Assembly: GCA_019244745.1 (NCBI GenBank)
Contig: JAFASF010000312.1
Span: 1-47,880, forward strand
Reading direction: 5' to 3'
Origin: Solirubrobacterales bacterium
GTDB lineage: Bacteria; Actinomycetota; Thermoleophilia; Solirubrobacterales; Solirubrobacteraceae
DNA length: 47,880 nt
The notes beneath the pieces are model-generated. The model had not been told where the DNA came from, searched no databases, and saw only the letters and a program-made list of their open reading frames with translations. Position 1 is the first letter of the stretch, and the number at the start of each line of letters is the position of its first letter. Shown here one piece after another: positions 22,342-32,208 of the stretch. The position numbers and the translations under genes are program-made.

Positions 22342-25076
22342 GCCACGCGCGCCCGCCGGCCTGGGCGCGCGAGCCAGGACACGGCCCGTCGCACCCGCCG
22401 CCGCGCCGTCTCAGCGAAGGGTCTGCTCTGCTCGGAGAGCACGAGCACCGACGGCAGCACCAGCAATACGCCGGCGAGCGACACGGAGAGATCGATGAGC
22501 GTCACAAACCCAAAATCCCGGAGCATCGCGATGCTCGAGATCACCAATATGCCGAACCCGGCGATCGCGGTGATCCCGGAGGCAAGCACCGCCCGGCCGG
22601 TCGAGCCATATGTCCGCGCGAGCGCGTCGGCCAGGGGGTATCCGGCGCGCCGCTCCTGCCTGAAGCGTTCGGACAGGAGCACGCTGAACTCGGTCGAGAT
22701 CGCAATCACCAGCGCCCCCAAGGTCGCCGACATCGGGTTGAGCGGGATCCCGATCAGGAACACGATCAGCGCCGACCAGCCGGTCGCCAGGACGATCGGC
22801 ACGAGCGGGACCAACGCCCGTCGCGGCCGTCTCATGACAATGAGCAGGGCCAGGCCAACTGCGGCCAGCCCCGCGAGCAGCGTCAACAGCCGCCTGCCGG
22901 ACGACGACAGGGCGCTGTTAGCCTCAGCCGCGAGCACCGGTAGGCCGGCGAGGTGTGCGGTGATACCGGCGGGAGGATGCAGCTGGGAGCGCATGTAGTC
23001 GATCACGCGCTGCTGGCGCGAGAGGGGCATCAGCCGGATCCCAAACGCAAGCGTCGCCTCACGGCGATCGGAAGTGATCACCGCCTGGGAGAAGTAACCG
23101 GGGACCGCGTTCAGGAGCGCTTGAATCGTGCTCGCGCTCGGCGTTGCCTGGCCGGCGCCCTGTCCACTCGAGAACAGATCGGGAAGCGAGAGCGCCGGGC
23201 ACAGCGTCGCCTGGGCGCAGCCCTTCGTCTCGACGTAGCCGTAGTGGGTCAGCAGCGTGTCCTCGTAGCGCAGCATCCACCCGATCGCCCTCGGCGTGGC
23301 CACGTCGGCCGCGTGAACAGTCACGTCGAGTTCCCCCGAAACGCCGGTCACCTGCTCGAGCGTGCGCAGGTCGCGCAGCGCGGGCATGTTCGGCGGAACC
23401 AGCTTCGTCACATCGGATTGGACCGCGGTCTGCGTGTCGGCAACCCACCCGAGGACGGCCAGCAGGACGCCGACCACGAGTACCCGCCCGGGGTGCCGGA
23501 TCGCGCCGGCGAGCAGCCGCGCGGGCGCATTGCGCAGCCGAGCCGAGACGCGCGCGGCGCGCCGGGCGCGGATCGACGACAGTGGCGCGAGAACGCGAGC
23601 CAGCGTTCCACGCAGGATCTCCGATGCCCCGCGCAGCGAGGCGCCGACGAACCCGCCGTCGCGATCGGCCAGCGCGAGGGCCGCGGACCCCGCGGTCAGC
23701 GCGCACGCCAGCGCGATGGCGATCCCCGCGACCAGCAGGACGCCGAATCCCCGCACCATCGGGACCGGTGAGAGCAACAGCACGAGGAAGCCGGTCGCAG
23801 TCGCGAGTGCCGCGGTAGCGATCGTGGGTGCGCTACGTGCGGCCGCGCGGGCGACCCCATCGGCGGCGGGGGCCGGCGTCGCCGACCCGATCTCGTGCGC
23901 TTCCTGCGCCCGCGACTGGAACTGGATGGCGTAGTCGACCCCGAGACCGATCAGGATCGGCAGCACTGCGATCGACGCCAGCGTGAGCGACGCGCCGAGC
24001 AGCGAGGTTGCGCCGAAGGTGATGCCGACCGCGGCCAATGCGATGCCCAGCGGCAGGAGCCGCGGCCGGCTGCGGAAAACGAGCAGCAGCGCCAGCGCCA
24101 TCACGATCACGGCCGCGACGAGCAGGCCGGAAATCGATCGCGTGATTTCGGACGCGAGGTCGTTGATGACCACGGGCACCCCGGTGACCGTGTAGGTCCC
24201 CCCGTGTCCGAGCGCGAACATCGGCATGTTCACGGCCTCGCGGATCCAGTCGATCGCTCGACGCTGCTGGGCGTCGGTGAGCGAGGCCTTCAGGCGGACC
24301 TGGATCAGAGCTGAATTGGCGGTGGGGAACAGGTAGGCGAAGCGCGCTTTAGGTTGGCCCGCCCCGCGGGTCGGGTCGAAGACCACCTGCGAGATGAACT
24401 GCTGGTCGTCGATCGACACCGGTCCGGAGATCCCGGAGTCCAGCGCGAGCTGCCCGAGCTGCTGGAGCTCCTGCTGGTACTTGAGCGTCGCGGCCGCGTT
24501 GGCGACCGTGGTGGCCTGCTTGGCGCTCATGCCGCGGGCGAGCGCGAGCTTGTACGCGTCCTGCCTGGCGGCGGTGATCCCCTGGGCGGCGCTCGTGGTC
24601 AGGGCCCGGATCTCCCGGTTGACGGCGTCCACGGCGCGGTTGAGAAACGTCCCGGGCCCATAGACGACCTGCGCCGGCCTGGCGCTCATGAGCCTGCCGC
24701 AGGGGCTGCCGTAGCCCCCGTACGGACGCCGGGATTCGACCGGCGCCGGGGTGAACGATTGAAGCTGCTGATTGGCGACGAGCACCTGCCCGCCGAGACA
24801 CGCCTCGAGCTCGCTGACCCTCGCGAGGTCGCTCGTCTGCACGAGATCGGGTAGCGGCTCGCGAACCAGAACGATCACGGCGTCGGCGCCGAAGTGGCGG
24901 TGATCGTCGTCGGTCGCCTTGAAGCTGGCCGCGGAGCGGCTAACAAACGTGTCGCTGCTTGCGTTGGGCTGCAGTGAAAGCGCCAGGGCAACGCCGGCCG
25001 CGGCCAGCGCGACCACGATTCCGAGCGTCACCAGCGGCCGGGCGGCCGCCAACTTCGCGAGCCACACAAACCTCAT
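22338..25076 (-). CDS. MMPL/RND-family transporter (HpnN-like)
   Basis: A 912-residue inner-membrane protein with the RND/MMPL duplication. The first span is near residues 12-36. A large outside domain follows, then a bundle of five or six spans (about 325-480) containing the family motif LIGLGVDYAIQFQSRAQEAH. A second outside domain and a second bundle (about 745-895) contain ISTEFSVLLSERFRQE. The motif is closest to hopanoid-associated HpnN and MMPL lipid exporters, so the cargo is probably a lipid or hydrophobic compound (inference). It is downstream of the YrbE/Mkl permease genes and separated from them by a palindromic repeat. Confidence 0.9.
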   Translation of the reverse strand: MRFVWLAKLAAARPLVTLGIVVALAAAGVALALSLQPNASSDTFVSRSAASFKATDDDHRHFGADAVIVLVREPLPDLVQTSDLARVSELEACLGGQVLVANQQLQSFTPAPVESRRPYGGYGSPCGRLMSARPAQVVYGPGTFLNRAVDAVNREIRALTTSAAQGITAARQDAYKLALARGMSAKQATTVANAAATLKYQQELQQLGQLALDSGISGPVSIDDQQFISQVVFDPTRGAGQPKARFAYLFPTANSALIQVRLKASLTDAQQRRAIDWIREAVNMPMFALGHGGTYTVTGVPVVINDLASEITRSISGLLVAAVIVMALALLLVFRSRPRLLPLGIALAAVGITFGATSLLGASLTLASIAVLPILIGLGVDYAIQFQSRAQEAHEIGSATPAPAADGVARAAARSAPTIATAALATATGFLVLLLSPVPMVRGFGVLLVAGIAIALACALTAGSAALALADRDGGFVGASLRGASEILRGTLARVLAPLSSIRARRAARVSARLRNAPARLLAGAIRHPGRVLVVGVLLAVLGWVADTQTAVQSDVTKLVPPNMPALRDLRTLEQVTGVSGELDVTVHAADVATPRAIGWMLRYEDTLLTHYGYVETKGCAQATLCPALSLPDLFSSGQGAGQATPSASTIQALLNAVPGYFSQAVITSDRREATLAFGIRLMPLSRQQRVIDYMRSQLHPPAGITAHLAGLPVLAAEANSALSSSGRRLLTLLAGLAAVGLALLIVMRRPRRALVPLVPIVLATGWSALIVFLIGIPLNPMSATLGALVIAISTEFSVLLSERFRQERRAGYPLADALARTYGSTGRAVLASGITAIAGFGILVISSIAMLRDFGFVTLIDLSVSLAGVLLVLPSVLVLSEQSRPFAETARRRVRRAVSWLARPGRRARVA

Positions 25077-25130
25077 GGGCTTCGGAGGCTATCGGCGCCG
25101 CCCGCGCGTCGCGTCGATGCCCGCCGCAGA

Positions 25131-25175
25131 GGTTGCGTAAGAAACGACGAGATGGCCGTCGTTTCTCTCGCCACG
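25131..25175. repeat. Palindromic repeat, copy 2 (18-9-18)
   Basis: GGTTGCGTAAGAAACGAC (25131-25148), a nine-base loop and GTCGTTTCTCTCGCCACG (25158-25175) form a hairpin with four mismatches. Each arm matches the copy at 14554-14598 at 15 of 18 positions. Near the loop the T-A pair of copy 1 has become A-T here on both arms, so pairing is kept. It sits between the Mkl ATPase gene and the MMPL gene, both leftward. Confidence 0.75.
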
Positions 25176-25177
25176 TC

Positions 25178-26215
25178 TCAATCCATGGTCAGCGGACCTT
25201 GAGATTCGCCGGACAGGAACTGGCGGATGAAGGGGTTGTCGGAGTTCAGCATGTCTTCCGACGGCCCTGCCTCGACGATCCGTCCCCTCCACAGCACGTT
25301 GATGTAGTCCGCCACGCGCCGTGCGGTGAGGATGTCGTGCGTGATCACGCAGAACGTCGGCAGATGCGGCTTCTGCTTGGCCTTGGCCTCCTCCATCATG
25401 TCCCGGTGAATCTCGAGGATCAGCTCCCCGAGCAGCGCGGTGCGAACCGGGTCGAGACCCGAATCGGGCTCGTCGAAGAGCACGATGTCCGGCTCGAGCA
25501 CGAGCGCGCGCGCGAAGCCGGCTCGCTTGCGCATGCCGCCCGAGAGCTCGTTGGGCATCTTGTCGCTCGCGTCGCCGAGACCGACCTCCTTGAGACGCCG
25601 CATCACGATGTCCTCGACCTCGTCCTCGCCCTTCTCGGTGTGCTGGCGAAGCGGGAACGCCACGTTGTCGAAGAGGTTCATCGAGCCGAACAGAGCCCCA
25701 TCCTGAAACAGCAGACCAAACTTCTTGCGCATCTCGAACAGGTCGTCATCGGGCATGTTCGGAACCGACCGGCCGTGGACCAGGATGTCGCCCCGGTCGG
25801 GATACAGGAGTCCGACCATGTGCTTGATGCACACCGACTTCCCGGTTCCGGACGGGCCGATGATCATCGACACCATCCCCTCGGGCAGGCCCATGTTCAG
25901 CCCTCGCAGGATCCGGGCCCGGCCGAAGGACTTGTAGACGTCGAGGAACTCGATGGCGTCCGGACGGCCCGACGGGTAGACGCGGTAGCTGTGCCACCGG
26001 TACTCCTCCTCGGAGGCGCCGGACGGCGGCGCGGGGCGCGGCGCCGGCTCATCGACGACCGATACGCGCGAGGACGGCCCCACCGAGGCGCTCGGCGCTT
26101 CGTGGTCGAGGTTCTCCGGCTCGGGTTCGGGGTCACTTCGGCTACTCGGAGAGGCCGGCTCTTCCGCTGAGTGCTCCGCGCGTTCGTTGGACGAGTCTCC
26201 CAACCCAAAAGTCAT
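25178..26215 (-). CDS. mkl: Mkl/MlaF-type ABC ATPase of an Mce lipid transporter
   Basis: This 345-residue ATPase energises YrbE/MlaE permeases. It shows Walker A GPSGTGKSVCIKH, LLFQDGALFGSMNLFDNVAF (Q-loop, typical of MlaF/Mkl), signature LSGGMRKR, Walker B IVLFDEPDSGLDP and switch VITHDI. The first 75 residues are a Ser/Pro/Glu-rich, probably disordered extension not found in MlaF. The C-terminus ends with the short tail seen in Mkl proteins. The ATG at 26215 follows the permease stop by two bases. Substrate class by family: phospholipids, sterols or fatty acids taken up across the envelope. Confidence 0.92.
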   Translation of the reverse strand: MTFGLGDSSNERAEHSAEEPASPSSRSDPEPEPENLDHEAPSASVGPSSRVSVVDEPAPRPAPPSGASEEEYRWHSYRVYPSGRPDAIEFLDVYKSFGRARILRGLNMGLPEGMVSMIIGPSGTGKSVCIKHMVGLLYPDRGDILVHGRSVPNMPDDDLFEMRKKFGLLFQDGALFGSMNLFDNVAFPLRQHTEKGEDEVEDIVMRRLKEVGLGDASDKMPNELSGGMRKRAGFARALVLEPDIVLFDEPDSGLDPVRTALLGELILEIHRDMMEEAKAKQKPHLPTFCVITHDILTARRVADYINVLWRGRIVEAGPSEDMLNSDNPFIRQFLSGESQGPLTMD

Positions 26216-26217
26216 TG

Positions 26218-27015
26218 TCAGCCTCCGATTGGTGCTCTCGGGTTGGCTCCCCAGAAGAGCTGGGTTCCGAGCATTCCGATGAGATGTACGGCCACGATGT
26301 TCAACACCATCGACTTCGCGGTCGCCGTGCCGACACCCACCGGTCCGCCGCTCGCGTTGTAGCCGTAGTAACAGCCTACGAGCACGATCACGGTGGCCAT
26401 CGCCATGGCCTTGATCAAGCTATATAAGAGGTCCGGCGGGTTCTGGAACTGCCAGAAGATCAGAAAGAACCCTCCCGAGGATACATCGCCGATCTGCTGC
26501 ACCACCGCGATGTAGCTGGCGAAGAATCCCGCCCCGATCGAACACAGGTACACGAACGGCAGCACCATCCAGGCGGCCAGCAGGCGCGTCGCGCACAGGA
26601 AGGTGACGCCGCTGATCCCCATCACCTCGAGCGCGTCGATCTCATCGGAGATCCGCATCGAGCCGAGCTCCGCGACGAGACCAGTGCCCACCTTCGCGGC
26701 CATCATGTACCCGAAGGCGTAGGGCACGAGCTCGCGCAGGTCACACCAGGCCGCGAACACGCCGGCGTACGCGGGGACGCCGTTCGCCCGGTCGAAGTAC
26801 GCGCCCTCGATCCCGCACTGCAAGCCGATGATGAACACCAGTCCCCAGATCACCAGCGTCGAGGAGACGATCAGGATCCCCGACTGACGCAGCGCCTCGC
26901 CGAAGAACTTGAACACCCGCAGCCGGAAGACCTCGGCCACGATCCTCGAGGTGAACTTGACGATCTCCCCAAAGGACTCGATCCAGCCTCGGGGAATGGT
27001 GAGCAGGCCCTCCAC
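26218..27015 (-). CDS. YrbE/MlaE-type permease, second copy
   Basis: This 265-residue permease starts at the GTG at 27015, two bases after the stop of the first permease gene. A longer frame to 27663 runs through that gene and is not used. The N-terminal amphipathic segment and the core ALRQSGILIVSSTLVIWGLV, AAKVGTGLVAELGSMRISDE (the conserved MlaE cytoplasmic motif) and IDALEVMGISGVTFLCATRL are clear. About five membrane spans are visible. It should pair with the other YrbE protein and Mkl in one complex. Confidence 0.9.
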   Translation of the reverse strand: MEGLLTIPRGWIESFGEIVKFTSRIVAEVFRLRVFKFFGEALRQSGILIVSSTLVIWGLVFIIGLQCGIEGAYFDRANGVPAYAGVFAAWCDLRELVPYAFGYMMAAKVGTGLVAELGSMRISDEIDALEVMGISGVTFLCATRLLAAWMVLPFVYLCSIGAGFFASYIAVVQQIGDVSSGGFFLIFWQFQNPPDLLYSLIKAMAMATVIVLVGCYYGYNASGGPVGVGTATAKSMVLNIVAVHLIGMLGTQLFWGANPRAPIGG

Positions 27016-27017
27016 GG

Positions 27018-27791
27018 TTACTTGACGATCGTGGTGATCTCTGGATGCGTGGCCAGCAACGTCTGGGTGAAGGCGTAGTTGAACGCGAAGATGCCCAGAA
27101 ACGCAATCACCACGGCCTGGTTGACCGCGCGGCCGACACCCTCCGCTCCTCCCGAGGCGGTCATGCCCTTGTAACAGCACACGATCGCGATGATCGCCCC
27201 GAACAGCGTCGTCTTGACCACGGACCCCCACAGGTCCGTCGTCGACGCGTTGTTGAAGAACGTCGCCCAGAACGGCCCCAGCGGAGCGTGGTTGACGATC
27301 GTCGCGAGTATCCCGCCGAAGATGCCGAACAGCAGCGCGTAGATGTCGAACAGTCCGGTGACGAGCATCAGGGCCAGGAAGCGGGGGACCACGAGGTTCT
27401 TGATCGGATCGACGCCGAGCACCTGTAGCGCGTCGAGCTCTTCGCGGATCTTGCGGGCACCGAGGTCTGCGGTGATCGCCGTCCCCGCCACGCCGGCCAG
27501 CACGATCGCATCGACGAACGGTGCGAACTCCCTGATCGAGGCGAGCACGAAGAACCCGCCGAGGCGATCGAGCGCCCCGAACAGCACGAGGAAGTTGGCG
27601 GCCTGAAGCCCGGGCGCGCCGTAGCCGAACGCCACCGTCGAGACCAGCAATGGGAACCAGCACAGCTTGAGCGCGAACAGGAACTGCCCCACGAACTCGC
27701 TGCCGTATGGGTATGGGGGACGTATCGCGGAGACGAGCGTCTTGCCGGTGAGGATCATCATGTTCCCCACCTCCTCGAGCACGTTCCGCAT
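27018..27791 (-). CDS. YrbE/MlaE-type permease, first copy
   Basis: A 257-residue permease from the ATG at 27791 (MRNVLEEVGNMMILTGKTLV). The frame continues upstream without conserved sequence, so this start is preferred. MlaE-family features are FVGQFLFALKLCWFPLLVST, LAGVAGTAITADLGARKIRE and ELDALQVLGVDPIKNLVVPR. In Mce systems two YrbE proteins and one ATPase feed lipid carried by MCE-domain proteins. No MCE gene is found upstream or downstream within this window. The gene is first of a leftward run and divergent from a lipoprotein gene 110 bp away. Confidence 0.9.
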   Translation of the reverse strand: MRNVLEEVGNMMILTGKTLVSAIRPPYPYGSEFVGQFLFALKLCWFPLLVSTVAFGYGAPGLQAANFLVLFGALDRLGGFFVLASIREFAPFVDAIVLAGVAGTAITADLGARKIREELDALQVLGVDPIKNLVVPRFLALMLVTGLFDIYALLFGIFGGILATIVNHAPLGPFWATFFNNASTTDLWGSVVKTTLFGAIIAIVCCYKGMTASGGAEGVGRAVNQAVVIAFLGIFAFNYAFTQTLLATHPEITTIVK

Positions 27792-27901
27792 CGGCGGGAA
27801 CGATCGTTCGGCGACTGCTCGGATCAACGGTTCACAGCCCTCCCTGGGTCCGCATGCCGCGCCGCGCGGCGGGGGGCTAAGCCTACGCCACCCCATAGGC
27901 G

Positions 27902-28636
27902 ATGACCAACTGGCAACCGGCCGGTGAAGCGGCTCCGGCGCCGCCAACGGGGTGGTATGTTCAGCCCGCGTTGAGCCCAACCAGCACGAGGTGTTATGCG
28001 GTCGCGGCCTCGATCGTGGTCGCGCTGGCGGTGGCGGCGTGTGGTAGCAACGCGCGTCAGGACGCAAACGAGCCGAGCGGGAACTTCACGGTGAGCGTGC
28101 CGGTCGCGACGTTCCCGGCGCTGCAGCGCCTGGCGCAGCACACGCACCTGGTGCTGTCGATCCGCAACGCCGGCAGCAAGACCATCCCCAACGTGGCGGT
28201 GACGATATGCAACATCACCTGCGCCTATCCCGCGCCGCCGGGCGCCGGCACCGACGCGCAGGCGTTCGCTCAGGACTCCCAGCAGCCCTATCTGGCCAAC
28301 CCCTCGCGGCCGATCTGGATCGTCGACCGGCCGCCCGGGCCGTGCCGGTTCAGCTGCCTCGCCGGGGGCCCGGGAGGTGCGGTCACCGCGTACTCGAATA
28401 CGTGGGCCCTGGGTGCGTTGCAGCCCGGCGCGACCGCCACCTTCGACTGGGGAGTGACCGCGGTCACCCCCGGCAGGCACGTCGTCGCCTGGGAGGTTGC
28501 CGCCGGACTGAACGGCAAAGCCAAGGCCGTGCTCGCCAATGGCTCGGTGCCCTCCGGCACGTTCACGGTGTTCATTCGCTCCGCCCCCCAGCAGACGCAC
28601 GTCAACGACGCCGGCCAGGTGGTGCCCGGCCCGTAG
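27902..28636 (+). CDS. Lipoprotein with beta-rich domain, unknown function
   Basis: A 244-residue frame with a lipoprotein signal: YAVAASIVVALAVAACGSN, with lipobox AVAAC. From the ATG at 27902 the signal would be preceded by 30 unusual residues. A TTG at 27971 gives a more normal 26-residue signal and may be the true start. The mature part (FTVSVPVATFPALQRLAQHT, LVLSIRNAGSKTIPNVAVTI, LGALQPGATATFDWGVTAVT) looks like an Ig/CARDB-type beta fold with four cysteines in CNITC and CRFSC pairs. I know no function. It is divergent from the YrbE operon, so a role in envelope lipid transport is possible but only by position. Confidence 0.75.
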   Translation: MTNWQPAGEAAPAPPTGWYVQPALSPTSTRCYAVAASIVVALAVAACGSNARQDANEPSGNFTVSVPVATFPALQRLAQHTHLVLSIRNAGSKTIPNVAVTICNITCAYPAPPGAGTDAQAFAQDSQQPYLANPSRPIWIVDRPPGPCRFSCLAGGPGGAVTAYSNTWALGALQPGATATFDWGVTAVTPGRHVVAWEVAAGLNGKAKAVLANGSVPSGTFTVFIRSAPQQTHVNDAGQVVPGP

Positions 28637-28685
28637 GGGGGGACCGACGGAGGCGGGTCGCGGGACCGCACACCCACGAAGTGAC

Positions 28686-28718
28686 GCGTTTCGAGGACGG
28701 TGAGCGTCCTCAAAACGC
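28686..28718 (+). terminator. Hairpin terminator after lipoprotein gene
   Basis: GCGTTTCGAGGAC pairs with GTCCTCAAAACGC (12 of 13 pairs) around a seven-base loop. It lies between the convergent lipoprotein and aldo/keto reductase genes. The 132-bp gap holds nothing else I can identify. Confidence 0.65.
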
Positions 28719-28768
28719 TTCGCCTCGAGCATCCGGGCGCGGTCTCTGGGGCTTGGCGATCCCGACGC

Positions 28769-29821
28769 TTACGCCGAGCTCGAGGTCGCCCAGATGTTGA
28801 CCCCGCCCTCAACCGCGTAGCGGTCGATCTCCTCGAGCTCCTGCGAGTCGAGGTCCATGTTCCGGAGCGCGGCGACGTTCTGCTCGAGCTGGGCCATGCT
28901 GCTGGCGCCGAGCAGCGCGGAGGTGATGCGCGGGTCCCGCAGGACCCAAACGATCGCCAGCTGAGCGAGCGTCTGTCCCCGCCGCTTCGCGATTTCGGCC
29001 AGCCCGCTGATCCGCGCCAGATTCTCCTCGGTGATCATCTCGCTGGAGAGGTAGTTGCCGCGGCGCACGCGGGAATCCTCGGGGATGCCGTGGAGATACT
29101 TCTCGGTCAGCAGGCCCTGGGCCAGGGGTGAGAAGACGATCGCGCCGACTCCCTCGCGCTCGAGCGCGTCGAGCAGCTCATCCTCGATCCACCGGTTGAG
29201 CATCGAGTAGGAAGGCTGGTGGATGAGCAATGGCGTGCCCAGCTCATTGAGGATCCGTGCTGCTTCCTCGGTCCGCCGCGGACCGTACGAGGAGATGCCG
29301 ACGTAGCGCGCCTTGCCCTGCCTGACCGCCGCGTCGAGCGCACCCATCGTCTCCTCGAGCGGGGTGTCCGGATCCACCCGATGCGAATAGAAGATGTCGA
29401 CGTAGTCGAGCCGCATCCGCTGCAAGCTCTGCTCGAGGCTCCCCAGCAGGTACTTGCGCGATCCCCACTCCCCGTACGGACCCGGCCACATGTCGTACCC
29501 GGCCTTGGTCGAGATCACGATCTCGTCGCGCCAGTGCTTGAAGTCCTCCGCGAAGACGCGCCCGAAGTTGATCTCGGCGCTTCCATAGGGCGGCCCGTAG
29601 TTGTTCGCCAGATCGAAGTGGGTGATCCCCAGGTCGAAGGCACGGCGCAAGATGCTGCGGCTCGTCTGAAGCGGCCGGTCGTCGCCGAAGTTCTGCCACA
29701 GGCCGAGGGAGATCGCCGGGAGCCTCAACCCGCTGCGCCCGCAACGGCGGTACTGGGCGGCGTCGTAGCGATCCGGTGCGGGCGTGTAGAACTTGGGGCC
29801 GAGGTTCTCGTTGTAGGGCAT
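28769..29821 (-). CDS. Aldo/keto reductase (YghZ/Kv-beta-like)
   Basis: A 350-residue NADPH-dependent oxidoreductase of the AKR superfamily, in the subgroup of E. coli YghZ (L-glyceraldehyde 3-phosphate reductase) and Kv-channel beta subunits. The N-terminal YRRCGRSGLRLPAISLGLW is typical. The catalytic tetrad is visible: Asp and Tyr in FDLANNYGPPYGSAE, Lys in VISTKAGYDM and His in FYSHRVDPDTP. C-terminal WVLRDPRITSALLGASSMAQ binds cofactor. It may detoxify aldehydes. It is a single gene, convergent with the lipoprotein gene and divergent from glutamine synthetase. Confidence 0.92.
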   Translation of the reverse strand: MPYNENLGPKFYTPAPDRYDAAQYRRCGRSGLRLPAISLGLWQNFGDDRPLQTSRSILRRAFDLGITHFDLANNYGPPYGSAEINFGRVFAEDFKHWRDEIVISTKAGYDMWPGPYGEWGSRKYLLGSLEQSLQRMRLDYVDIFYSHRVDPDTPLEETMGALDAAVRQGKARYVGISSYGPRRTEEAARILNELGTPLLIHQPSYSMLNRWIEDELLDALEREGVGAIVFSPLAQGLLTEKYLHGIPEDSRVRRGNYLSSEMITEENLARISGLAEIAKRRGQTLAQLAIVWVLRDPRITSALLGASSMAQLEQNVAALRNMDLDSQELEEIDRYAVEGGVNIWATSSSA

Positions 29822-30050
29822 GAGGGCGAGTATCCCACCGCCCCGGACGGTCGAGCAGGGTCACGGATGACCGGAGGCGATCAGGATTCGCCGCCGCCGT
29901 CGTGCCCGTCTCGGTTTGGACATTTGGATAAGCACCCCATCCGCGCGATCGCCTACATTTCGCGAACGGCTTCCGGGGGGTGTCAACTCGGGGCCGTCTA
30001 CGCGCGCCTGCCCGCAGGCCAAGCCGCCAAGTCAAAGGAACAGTAATCGC

Positions 30051-32201
30051 ATGCCCCGAATCCGCCAGCAGAACGTCCTCGCGGCCCAGTGGGCCCCGAA
30101 CGGGGCAGCCCTCGGCGCCCCCGATCTGACGGTTGCCGACAACCAGGTGTTCGGATCGAGCGTCTTCAGCCCGACCGTCCAGCGCCAGCGTCTGCCGCGC
30201 GAAGTGTTCACCCGATTGCAGCAGACACTGGCCCGCGGCGAGGCGCTCGACACCTCACTGGCTGATGCGGTCGCACTCGCAATGAAGGAATGGGCACTGG
30301 AGAGGGGCGCCACTCACTACACGCACTGGTTCCAGCCGCTCACCGGCTCGACGGCGGAGAAGCACGACAGCTTCTACGCCCCGACCGGCGAGGGCACGGC
30401 GCTTGCGGAGTTTTCCGGCCAGGAGCTGATTCAGGGTGAGCCCGATGCGTCGTCGTTCCCGACCGGCGGGATCCGGGCCACGTTCGAGGCGCGCGGGTAC
30501 ACGGCGTGGGATCCGACCAGCCCGGCCTTCATTCTCGAGAACCCGAACGGGGCCGTGCTCTGCATTCCGACCGCTTTCGCGTCCTGGACGGGTGAGGCGC
30601 TCGACCACAAGATCCCGCTGCTGCGTTCGATGGACGCGCTGTCGAAGTCGGCGATCCGGGCGCTGCGCTTGTTCGGCGACTCGGATTCCCAGCGCGTGTT
30701 CACCACGGTCGGTCCCGAGCAGGAGTACTTCCTGATCGACGAGCAGTACTACTTCGAGCGTCCCGACCTCATCACGACCGGCCGCACGCTGTTCGGGACC
30801 AAGCCGCCCAAGGGGCACGAGCTCGACGATCACTACTTCGGCTCGATCCCCGAGCGGATCCTCGCGTACATGCTCGACACCGAGCGCGAGCTAGCCAAGC
30901 TCGGAGTACCGGTGAAGACCCGGCACAACGAGGTCGCGCCCAACCAGTACGAGATCGCGCCCGTGTTCGAGAACTCGAACGTCGGCTCGGATCACCAGCA
31001 GCTGACGATGCAGGTGATGCAGAACGTGGCCCGCCGCTACGGGCTCGTGTGTCTGTTGCACGAGAAGCCGTTTGCCGGCGTGAACGGTTCGGGCAAGCAC
31101 AACAACTGGTCGATGGGCACCGACACCTCCCACAACCTTCTCGACCCAGGCGACACTCCGCACGACAACCTCCAGTTCCTGTTCTTCTGCGCCGCCGTGC
31201 TCGAGGCGGTCAACAAGCACCAGGGCCTGCTGCGGGCGTCGATCGCATCGGCCGGCCAGGACCATCGCCTGGGCGCCAACGAAGCTCCGCCGGCGATCAT
31301 CTCGGTGTTCCTCGGCGCGGAGCTCGAGAAGGTGTTCGGGGCGATCGAGCGTGTCGAGGCGCACGAGTCGACGCCCGGCTCGTTCCTGGGTCTTGGCACG
31401 CCGGTCCTCCCGCCGCTGCCGCTCCACGGCGGCGACCGCAACCGCACGAGCCCGTTCGCGTTCACCGGCAACAAGTTCGAGTTCCGAGCATTGGGCTCGA
31501 GCCAGTCGCTGTCGCTTCCGAACACGGTGTTGAACACGATCGTCGCCGAGTCGATCGACAAGCTCGCCGACGAGCTCGAGAACGAGTTGCAGAAGGGAAC
31601 GGACCTCGAGTCGGCGCTTCGGCCGATCCTCCAGCGCACCTGGACCGCCAACAAGCGGATCGTGTTCGGCGGCGACAACTACGCGGAGGACTGGCACACC
31701 GAGGCGGAGCGGCGCGGGCTGCTCAACTTGCGCGCGACGCCGGATGCCCTCCCATACCTCGTCTCCGACGAGACCACCGGGCTGTTCTCCCACTACGGAG
31801 TGCTCTCGGAGCGCGAGCTCGACGCGCGCCACGACGTGTTCCTCGAGCAGTACGTCACGAAGCTCAACATCGAGTCCGAAACGGCGGCGTCGATCGCGCG
31901 GACCGCTCTGCTACCGGCCGCAGCGCGTCACCTGAGCATGCTGCTCGAGGCGCAGCTGCCCGAGCTCGCACAGGAGACCGCGGAGCTCGTCGAGGAGTTC
32001 ACCCAGGCCATCCACGCTCTCGAGTCTGTGAACCTGGCTGAGAACCAGCCGCACGAGCCGGTGGCGCACGCCGAGTACATGCGCGATGAGGTGATCCCGG
32101 CGATGGCGGCGGTGCGGACGGTCGCGGACAAGCTCGAGCGAATCGTGGCCGACGATTTGTGGCCGCTGCCGAAATACTCAGAGATACTGTTCATTAAGTA
32201 G
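30051..32201 (+). CDS. glnN: Glutamine synthetase type III
   Basis: A 716-residue glutamine synthetase of the large GSIII class (about 700-730), making glutamine from glutamate, ammonia and ATP. Class signatures are [60 protein letters not shown] (metal-binding Glu), [40 protein letters not shown] (catalytic His/Asn) and [20 protein letters not shown]. The ATG at 30051 has an AAAGGAA site and replaces a longer frame to 29916. Type III lacks the adenylylation site of GSI, so control must be at expression level. The 229 bp upstream presumably hold the promoter. A long hairpin follows the stop. Confidence 0.94.
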   Translation: MPRIRQQNVLAAQWAPNGAALGAPDLTVADNQVFGSSVFSPTVQRQRLPREVFTRLQQTLARGEALDTSLADAVALAMKEWALERGATHYTHWFQPLTGSTAEKHDSFYAPTGEGTALAEFSGQELIQGEPDASSFPTGGIRATFEARGYTAWDPTSPAFILENPNGAVLCIPTAFASWTGEALDHKIPLLRSMDALSKSAIRALRLFGDSDSQRVFTTVGPEQEYFLIDEQYYFERPDLITTGRTLFGTKPPKGHELDDHYFGSIPERILAYMLDTERELAKLGVPVKTRHNEVAPNQYEIAPVFENSNVGSDHQQLTMQVMQNVARRYGLVCLLHEKPFAGVNGSGKHNNWSMGTDTSHNLLDPGDTPHDNLQFLFFCAAVLEAVNKHQGLLRASIASAGQDHRLGANEAPPAIISVFLGAELEKVFGAIERVEAHESTPGSFLGLGTPVLPPLPLHGGDRNRTSPFAFTGNKFEFRALGSSQSLSLPNTVLNTIVAESIDKLADELENELQKGTDLESALRPILQRTWTANKRIVFGGDNYAEDWHTEAERRGLLNLRATPDALPYLVSDETTGLFSHYGVLSERELDARHDVFLEQYVTKLNIESETAASIARTALLPAAARHLSMLLEAQLPELAQETAELVEEFTQAIHALESVNLAENQPHEPVAHAEYMRDEVIPAMAAVRTVADKLERIVADDLWPLPKYSEILFIK

Positions 32202-32208
32202 CTATTGC

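Noticed and set aside
24959-26170. Long plus-strand frame (403 codons) spanning the MMPL/Mkl junction
   Set aside because: It runs through two well-supported genes and the intergenic palindrome, and looks like compositional shadow.
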